A DNA stretch of 64,000 nt from JAXDAY01 sp034679345 (lineage in GTDB: Bacteria > Eisenbacteria > RBG-16-71-46 > CAIMUX01 > VGJL01). The notes under the pieces were generated by a model. It ran no database searches. It worked only from the letters and a program-made list of their open reading frames with translations, and had not been told where the DNA came from. The position numbers and the translations under genes are program-made. Where the stretch lies: the NCBI GenBank assembly GCA_034679345.1, contig JAXDAY010000028.1, positions 276,888 through 340,887 of the forward strand, given 5' to 3'. The stretch's first letter is position 1. Each line of letters opens with the position of its first letter. Of the stretch, positions 59,129-64,000 are shown piece by piece.

Positions 59129-60874
59129 ATGGAAGCGGTACACGATTTCATCATCGGAATTGGCGGAGAGTCGGGCGAAGGAGTCGTTCTCGCGGGAGAC
59201 ATCCTGAACATCGCCGCCGCCCGCATGAACATTCACACGGCGGGATTTCGGACCTTCCCCGCGGAAGCGCGCGGAGGGCCCTCGGTCGTGAAGATCCGGC
59301 TCTGCCAGGACCACGTCTATAGCCTCGGCGACGAGTACGACATCTTGATCGCCTTCAACGAGGACGCCTACGGCCTCCACGGCGCGGATCTCTCCGCCAC
59401 CGGAGTCCTGCTCATCGACGCGGAGACGAGCGAGGCGATCCTGGACCGGCATCCCGAGCTCAAGAACAAGACGGTCTATGCCGTTCCGATGGACCGCATC
59501 TCCAAGAAGGAGATCGGCGATCCCAAGACGAAGAACATGGTCGCCGTGGGCGCGGCGGCCGCGATCTTCGGCTTCTCGCGCGAGCTGATCGAGAAGAACC
59601 TCGGCGAGCGCTTCCTCAAGCGCAGCGAGAAGGTCTACCACAACAACCTCGCGGCCTTCGTTGCGGGATACGAGTATGCGCGCGATCACATCGCCAAGAC
59701 CGATCCGTTCAGCGCCAAGGAAGCGCAGGGCGACGGATTCGTCGTCCTCTCGGGCAACGAGGCGATCGCTCTCGGCGCCCTCTACGCCGGCTGCCGCTTC
59801 TACGGCGGCTACCCGATTACGCCCGCCTCGGAGATCATGGAGATCGTCGCCTCGGAGTTCCCGAAGGTCGGCGGCGCCATGTACCAGGCGGAGGACGAGA
59901 TCGCGAGCATCGGGATGGTGCTGGGCGCCGCCTTCGCCGGCGTCCGGTCGATGACCGCCACCTCGGGGCCTGGCCTCTCCCTCATGGCGGAGCTGATCGG
60001 CCTGGGCTGCATGGCCGAGCTGCCCTGCGTGGTCGTCGATGTCCAGCGCGGCGGGCCGAGCACGGGGCTACCCACCAAGACCGAGCAAGGCGACTTGAAC
60101 CTCGCCATCACGGCGAGCCATGGGGACGCGCCTCACGCCGTCGTCGCCGCCGTCTCGGTCCGGGACTGCTTCGAGATCATGGAGTACGCCTTCGATGTCG
60201 CGGAGGCCTACCAGGTTCCGGTGATCGTTCTCACGGATCAGGCGCTCGGGTTCCGTCGCGCCGACCTCTCAAAGACGCTTCTGACAGAACGAAGCGGCAA
60301 GCCCGCTCCGGTACCGCCGCCCGATCTCACCGAGCAGGCGCGGTTCCTTCGTTACAAGATCACGGAGAGCGGAGTCTCGCCTCGCGCCATCCCGGGGATG
60401 CGGGGCGCGGCCCATGTCGTCACCGGCCTCGAGCACGGCGAGGACACCAAGCCCGCCTACGATCCGCCGACGCGGCGCGCCATGATGGAGAAGCGCCAAC
60501 GGAAGATGGATGGGATCGCGCGCGACTTCGCAAGCGTGCTGCGCTTCGGCGATCCCAACCCCGAGATCGGCGTGATCGGATGGGGCTCGACTGGAGGACC
60601 TCTCCGGGAGGCGGTGGAGATCGCCTGCGCGAAAGGGATCAAGGCGGGCGGACTCGTACCGAGGTTGCTCTATCCCAGCCCGAATCATCTGATCAAGCCC
60701 TTCATCGAGTCCTGCAAGAAGGTCTTCGTGATCGAGGGGAATCTCACGGGGCAGTACGCCGGATTCCTCCGTTCGCAGATCCCGGGATTCGACCCGATGC
60801 TGGTCACTCGATACGACGGTTTGCCCATCCAGCGTTCGGAGATCCTCCGGAAGCTAGAGGAGATGGCAGGATGA
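59129..60874 (+). CDS. korA: 2-oxoacid:ferredoxin oxidoreductase, fused gamma-alpha subunit
   Basis: A 581-residue fused gamma-alpha subunit of a 2-oxoglutarate-type 2-oxoacid:ferredoxin oxidoreductase, which decarboxylates the oxoacid with CoA and passes electrons to ferredoxin. Residues 1-~185 are the gamma domain ('IIGIGGESGEGVVLAGDIL', 'AGFRTFPAEARGGPSVVKI'). The alpha part begins near 200 with 'GNEAIALGALYAGCRFYGGYPITPASEIME' and includes 'TSGPGLSLMAELIGLG' and 'VVDVQRGGPSTGLPTKTEQGDL', then the C-terminal transketolase-like domain. The ATG at 59129 follows AAGGGG; a GTG two codons upstream is possible. Its stop overlaps korB (ATGA). Substrate choice between 2-oxoglutarate and another oxoacid is inferred from domain order. 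Confidence 0.9.
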   Translation: MEAVHDFIIGIGGESGEGVVLAGDILNIAAARMNIHTAGFRTFPAEARGGPSVVKIRLCQDHVYSLGDEYDILIAFNEDAYGLHGADLSATGVLLIDAETSEAILDRHPELKNKTVYAVPMDRISKKEIGDPKTKNMVAVGAAAAIFGFSRELIEKNLGERFLKRSEKVYHNNLAAFVAGYEYARDHIAKTDPFSAKEAQGDGFVVLSGNEAIALGALYAGCRFYGGYPITPASEIMEIVASEFPKVGGAMYQAEDEIASIGMVLGAAFAGVRSMTATSGPGLSLMAELIGLGCMAELPCVVVDVQRGGPSTGLPTKTEQGDLNLAITASHGDAPHAVVAAVSVRDCFEIMEYAFDVAEAYQVPVIVLTDQALGFRRADLSKTLLTERSGKPAPVPPPDLTEQARFLRYKITESGVSPRAIPGMRGAAHVVTGLEHGEDTKPAYDPPTRRAMMEKRQRKMDGIARDFASVLRFGDPNPEIGVIGWGSTGGPLREAVEIACAKGIKAGGLVPRLLYPSPNHLIKPFIESCKKVFVIEGNLTGQYAGFLRSQIPGFDPMLVTRYDGLPIQRSEILRKLEEMAG

Positions 60875-61737
60875 ACCCGACTAGCGCGACGACTCCGCTC
60901 AAGCCGGCCGACTACAAGAGCGCCCGAAAGCCGGTCTGGTGCCCGGGATGCGGCGACTATGGAGTCTTGAACTCCATCTTTGCCGCCCTCGCCCAGGTCC
61001 AGCTCGACCCGGACCGCCTGGTCGTCGTCTCCGGCATCGGATGCAGCAGCCGCATGCCCGGCTTCATCCGGGCCTATGGCTTCCATGGCGCGCACGGCCG
61101 GGCTGTTCCGGTGGCGGTCGGGGTGAAGGTTTCGCGGCCCGAGCTCGATGTGCTCGTCGTCGGCGGCGATGGTGACGCCTTCTCCATCGGCGGAGGGCAC
61201 CTCCCCCACGCCGCCAGGCGCAACATCAACCTCACCTACATCGTGATGGACAACGAGATCTACGGCCTCACGAAGGGACAGACCTCGCCAACCTCCTCGA
61301 AGGGAACCATCACGAAGGCGAGCCCCTATGGGTCTGTCGAGCAGCCGATCGAGCCGATCAGTCTTCTACTCGCCTACGGCGCCACCTTCGTCGCTCGAGG
61401 TTTCTCCTCCAACGTCAAGGAGATCGCGGCGATGTTCGAGCGCGGGATCCGCCACAAAGGATTCTCCTTCATCCAGGTCCTGAGTCCGTGTCTGACCTTC
61501 AACAAGGCGATCGGATACGACTACTTCCAGGAGCGAGTGGCCCCGCTCCCCGAGAGCCACACGACGGACGATCTCTACGGCGCGATGCGCTACGCGAGGG
61601 ATCCTCAGAAGTACTATCTCGGCGTCTATTACGAAGCCGATCGACCTTCGTACACCGACACGATCTATTCGGGGGGCCGCCGGCCGGAGCCGGAACCTCC
61701 GATCGAGACAGAAAGGATTCTCAAGAGGTTCTCGTAG
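60871..61737 (+). CDS. korB: 2-oxoacid:ferredoxin oxidoreductase, beta subunit
   Basis: A 288-residue beta subunit that binds thiamine diphosphate and the [4Fe-4S] cluster. 'VWCPGCGDYGVLNSI' supplies the first cluster cysteines, 'VVSGIGCSSRMPGF' a further one, and 'VGGDGDAFSIGGGHLPHAARRNI' with 'VMDNEIYGLTKGQTSPTS' is the ThDP/Mg motif. Cys near 'QVLSPCLTFN' completes the set. It pairs with korA through an ATGA overlap; the two subunits form the enzyme without a separate delta ferredoxin subunit, as in the heterodimeric type. Confidence 0.93.
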   Translation: MNPTSATTPLKPADYKSARKPVWCPGCGDYGVLNSIFAALAQVQLDPDRLVVVSGIGCSSRMPGFIRAYGFHGAHGRAVPVAVGVKVSRPELDVLVVGGDGDAFSIGGGHLPHAARRNINLTYIVMDNEIYGLTKGQTSPTSSKGTITKASPYGSVEQPIEPISLLLAYGATFVARGFSSNVKEIAAMFERGIRHKGFSFIQVLSPCLTFNKAIGYDYFQERVAPLPESHTTDDLYGAMRYARDPQKYYLGVYYEADRPSYTDTIYSGGRRPEPEPPIETERILKRFS

Positions 61738-61821
61738 CAGACGGTTCAACGCACCCGAGCCTCGGGCCGCCGAACCGGCTGGAGGCCCTGAGTCTGCTCC
61801 GGGAGAGCATAGGCACTGTCG

Positions 61822-62328
61822 ATGAATTTGGCCCGTCTCCTGAAGCCTGAGCTCGTTAAGCTCGAAATGGAGGCGACCCAACCTCCCGAAGAGGATCCGC
61901 CCCTCCCCAGGGAGCGGGCGGTCTGGCGGGTCAAGGAAGTCGTCCTGCTGGAGCTCGCCCGGCTCGTCGACACGAGCGGCAGGATCGGAAGCTGCAACAA
62001 GCTCTTCGCCGATCTGCTCAGCCGCGAGAAGAAGGCGAGCACGGGGCTCGTGCGTGGGATCGCCATTCCCCATGTGCGGACGATTCACGCGAAGGAGATG
62101 ATATTCGCCTTCGCCCGTTCGACTCCCGGCCTCGAGTTCGACTCGATCGATGGGGAACCCTCCCATCTCTTCTTCGTCATCGTTGCGCCTCCCTATGACG
62201 ACCGTGAGTACCTGAAGATCTACAAGCAGATGGCCACGGCATTCCAGACGACCGACGCGAGGGAGGAGTTCCTCGCGGCCGAGAGCGAGGGCGAGGTCAT
62301 CCGCGCGATGCGATTGATGGGGGACTGA
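61822..62328 (+). CDS. PTS EIIA-like protein (fructose/nitrogen type)
   Basis: A 168-residue EIIA domain of the mannitol/fructose or PtsN type. The phosphoacceptor histidine is His84 in 'GIAIPHVRT', preceded by 'LLSREKKASTGLV' and followed by 'FDSIDGEPSHLFFVIVAP', all typical of PTS_EIIA_2. About 30 extra N-terminal residues precede the domain. No EI, HPr or membrane EIIBC is in the window, so a regulatory PtsN-like role is more likely than sugar transport. It lies 84 bases after korB, possibly in the same transcript. Confidence 0.85.
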   Translation: MNLARLLKPELVKLEMEATQPPEEDPPLPRERAVWRVKEVVLLELARLVDTSGRIGSCNKLFADLLSREKKASTGLVRGIAIPHVRTIHAKEMIFAFARSTPGLEFDSIDGEPSHLFFVIVAPPYDDREYLKIYKQMATAFQTTDAREEFLAAESEGEVIRAMRLMGD

Positions 62329-62350
62329 CCCGCCCGGCGCGCAAGAGAAT

Positions 62351-62383
62351 GGGCGGGGAGCCGATTCGGCCGGCTCCCCGCCC
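62351..62383 (+). terminator. Perfect 13-bp hairpin after the EIIA-like gene
   Basis: GGGCGGGGAGCCG (62351-62363) pairs perfectly with CGGCTCCCCGCCC (62371-62383), loop of 7 bases, starting 22 bases after the EIIA stop. It is followed by TTCGGTTCC rather than a pure T-run. It ends 25 bases before the inferred left end of the insertion sequence. Confidence 0.6.
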
Positions 62384-62415
62384 TTCGGTTCCTGCGTGCG
62401 GCAGGGCTAGACAGA

Positions 62416-62426
62416 ATGGAACGACC
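62416..62426 (+). repeat. Left subterminal inverted repeat
   Basis: ATGGAACGACC, an exact inverted match to 63981-63991. The pairing stops at mismatches on both sides. Confidence 0.75.
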
Positions 62427-62473
62427 GGCTCGCGATTCGTAAAGTCGTGCCGTCCTTGGAGGGGCGGTCGACG

Positions 62474-62498
62474 GAGGTGGCGGGCGAGCCGCCACCTC
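62474..62498 (+). other. Hairpin in the left end of the insertion sequence
   Basis: GAGGTGGCGG (62474-62483) pairs perfectly with CCGCCACCTC (62489-62498) around a 5-base loop, 55 bases before the transposase start. It may protect the element from outside transcription or limit transposase translation. Confidence 0.5.
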
Positions 62499-62552
62499 GA
62501 ACCGCGGGTTAGCACCTTGCGGCGCCAGAGCCGCATACGAAAGGAGCCGGTC

Positions 62553-63671
62553 GTGCGGTCAGATACTACCACCTACGTGGGACTGGATGTCCACAAGCGG
62601 ACGATTGCGGTGTCGCTGGTCGTGGCGGGTACGGGTGAGGTGCGGGAATGGCAGGAGGCGAACGATGCGACGGTAGCCCGGCGATTGGCGCGGCGCCTCC
62701 AGCGGGAGGCAGGCGGTCCGGTGGCGTGCTGCTACGAGGCGGGTCCGACGGGGTACGTGCTGCAGCGGAGGCTTCGGTCCGAGGGGGTGATGTGCACCGT
62801 GGTGGCACCATCTCTGATCCCGGTTCGTCCCGGTTCACGGATCAAGACGGACCGGCGGGACGCGCGGAAGCTGGGTGAGTTGCTGGGGGCAGGGCTCCTG
62901 ACCGCCGTCCATCCTCCGAGCGAAGAGCAGGAGGCGTTGCGGGATCTGTGCCGCTGCCGGGTTGACGTGGTCGAGGATCTGCTGCGGGCGCGGCACCGGA
63001 TGAGCAAGTTCCTGCTTCGGCGACACTGTATCTGCAAGGAGACCGGGAACAACTGGGGCACGCGGCACATGACGTGGCTGCGGCAACTCCGGTTCGAAGA
63101 CGCGGCCAGCCAGGCGACATTCGACAGTTACCTGTTGTCCCTCGACCAGTTGGGTGAGCGGTTGTTGCAGTTGGAGCTGCAGCTCGCGGAGTTCGCGGCC
63201 CAAGAGCCCTACCGGGAGCCGGTAGGCTGGCTGCGGTGCTTCCGCGGGATCGACACGGTGACAGCGGTGAGCCTGGTGGCGGAGCTCCACGACTTCCGGC
63301 GGTTCGGTTCCGCACGACGGTTGATGGCGTACCTGGGTCTCGTCCCGGGCGAGAACTCGAGTGGTGAGCGGGAACGCCGGGGATCGATCACCAAGACCGG
63401 CAACGGCCATGCCCGGAGGCTCCTGGTGGAAGCCGCCTGGCATCAGCGGAACCGCCCCGCGATCAGCCTGCCACTTCGCAAACGTCGCGCCGGACAACCG
63501 GCGTGGGTCTTGGCCATCGCGGACCGGGCGATGGAGCGTCTCTGGCGCCGATGGACGCGCCTGACCTTCCGGGGGAAACCCACCCAGAAAGTGGTCGTGG
63601 CCATGGCGCGGGAGCTGGTCGGGTATCTCTGGGCGGTCCTGCAGGGCCCCCCGGTCCCGGACGTGAAGTAG
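62553..63671 (+). CDS. IS110-family transposase
   Basis: A 372-residue transposase of the IS110/IS1111 family, a site-specific recombinase guided by an element-encoded bridge RNA. The N-terminal RuvC-like DEDD domain opens with 'TYVGLDVHKRTIAV' (first Asp), continues with 'CCYEAGPTGYVLQRRL' (Glu) and 'KTDRRDARKLGELL' (Asp-Asp). The C-terminal Tnp20 domain has 'FRGIDTVTAVSLVAEL' and 'YLGLVPGENSSGERERRGSITKTGNG', whose serine in 'NSSG' is the expected nucleophile. All motifs look intact. The start is GTG at 62553 with AAGGAG six bases upstream; a longer frame into the left end has no support. Confidence 0.93.
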   Translation: MRSDTTTYVGLDVHKRTIAVSLVVAGTGEVREWQEANDATVARRLARRLQREAGGPVACCYEAGPTGYVLQRRLRSEGVMCTVVAPSLIPVRPGSRIKTDRRDARKLGELLGAGLLTAVHPPSEEQEALRDLCRCRVDVVEDLLRARHRMSKFLLRRHCICKETGNNWGTRHMTWLRQLRFEDAASQATFDSYLLSLDQLGERLLQLELQLAEFAAQEPYREPVGWLRCFRGIDTVTAVSLVAELHDFRRFGSARRLMAYLGLVPGENSSGERERRGSITKTGNGHARRLLVEAAWHQRNRPAISLPLRKRRAGQPAWVLAIADRAMERLWRRWTRLTFRGKPTQKVVVAMARELVGYLWAVLQGPPVPDVK

Positions 63672-63980
63672 GAACAGAGACCTCCTGGAATCTGGCAGGA
63701 ATGGTGTGAGGATGGACGGAGAAGGTCGGCACGATCTGGAGAAAGCGCGGGTGCAATATGCGATAGAGACCGCGAGGTCTCGAACTCGCGACACTAGAGA
63801 GCGCACTCTCCCGACGGATCACAGTCATGCGGCTCTGGCCGGGACGCCGGCACAACCCGCGAATATCAGCGTGACTCGTCGTCGAAGCGCCCTGCCTTCT
63901 CCGTCCCCCTCGATGCCACATGCCAGAATGGCGAAGGCCGCCCCCCAACCAGGGAAGCGGCCTCCGTGACCCCTTGACAG
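63672..63980 (+). ncRNA. Candidate bridge RNA region in the right end of the IS
   Basis: This ~310-base non-coding right end carries several stem-loops: CGCGAG/CTCGCG (63771-63790, loop 8), GAGAG/CTCTC (63797-63810, loop 4) and AGGCCGC/GCGGCCT (63935-63963, loop 15). In IS1111-type elements the bridge RNA with target- and donor-binding loops is encoded downstream of the transposase, so the RNA is expected here. Its exact ends and guide loops cannot be set from one copy. A short open frame (63706-63969) is judged non-coding. Confidence 0.45.
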
Positions 63981-63991
63981 GGTCGTTCCAT
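63981..63991 (-). repeat. Right subterminal inverted repeat
   Basis: GGTCGTTCCAT, an exact reverse complement of the left repeat at 62416-62426. The inferred element end is three bases further right, six bases before the window stops. Confidence 0.75.
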
Positions 63992-64000
63992 ATCATTTCA

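Larger units (their letters stand above)
62409..63994 (+). mobile_element. IS110-family insertion sequence, IS1111 type
   Basis: A ~1.59-kb element bounded by 11-bp inverted repeats ATGGAACGACC (62416-62426) and GGTCGTTCCAT (63981-63991). In the IS1111 subgroup these repeats are subterminal, about 7 bases from the left and 3 from the right end, which sets the limits given here. It contains one transposase gene, a ~145-base left end and a ~320-base right end. The longer right end also points to IS1111. No target duplication is expected for this family. The ends are inferred, as no empty site is available. Confidence 0.75.

Noticed and set aside
63706..63969. 87-codon open frame after the transposase
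   Set aside because: It fills the structured right end of the IS, has no ribosome-binding site, and its composition is noise-like; the region is better explained as non-coding RNA.

Overview
The window is GC-rich (roughly two thirds GC by eye), densely coding, and looks like ordinary chromosome from a Gram-negative-type bacterium, with one insertion sequence at the right edge. Two large secreted proteins end in FlgD-Ig-like C-terminal modules (a 'NSPNPFNP' motif, then a beta-rich ending with an 'AGTYFYRL'-type strand). Such tails are common in FCB-group lineages, including Candidatus Eisenbacteria. With lipoproteins, GH57 glucan enzymes and 2-oxoacid:ferredoxin oxidoreductase, this suggests an uncultivated FCB-type bacterium. 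The taxonomic call is inference. No rRNA, tRNA or CRISPR array was seen.

Layout. 1-4 kb: secreted S9 peptidase and AIM24-family gene (minus), then a radical SAM gene of the SplB/Rv2578c type with a near-consensus promoter. 4-10.6 kb (minus): carB, carA, then a GNAT acetyltransferase translationally coupled to a divergent ADP-ribosylglycohydrolase. 11-19 kb (plus): Fe/Mn superoxide dismutase and a four-gene alpha-glucan operon (two GH57 enzymes, a Rho-N/DUF4912 protein, a secreted protein). 19-23 kb: MoxR, DUF58 and a BatA-like vWA membrane protein. 23-25 kb (minus): two small membrane proteins and a YbjN-like protein. 25-28.5 kb (minus): an 1130-residue protein joining a Clp-N-like region, a ClpB-type AAA+ module, an apparently intact response-regulator receiver, and a membrane-free FtsH-like AAA+ plus M41 protease. 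This is the most unusual gene in the window.

28.6-41 kb: phosphopentomutase, phosphohexomutase, a cytosolic M48 peptidase with a TerB-like tail, TerC, Mfd, a DinB-like protein, two lipoproteins and bifunctional FtcD. 41-49 kb: a secreted PPAD-like arginine deiminase; an overlapping set (NamZ/DUF1343, MurU-like, AmgK-like) that reads as a MurNAc salvage route to UDP-MurNAc; and a secreted hydrolase/FG-GAP/FlgD-like mosaic. 49-58.9 kb: PepD, an unknown helical protein, a three-gene ABC-2 exporter, a GT39-TPR membrane protein, NadA and a GT2 glycosyltransferase. 59-62.3 kb: korA (gamma-alpha fusion), korB and a PTS EIIA-like protein. 62.4-64 kb: an apparently complete IS110-family element of the IS1111 type, with 11-bp subterminal inverted repeats and a long structured right end.

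Several starts have a -10-like element only 5-13 bases upstream and no Shine-Dalgarno (the radical SAM gene, deoB, mfd). This suggests some leaderless transcription.
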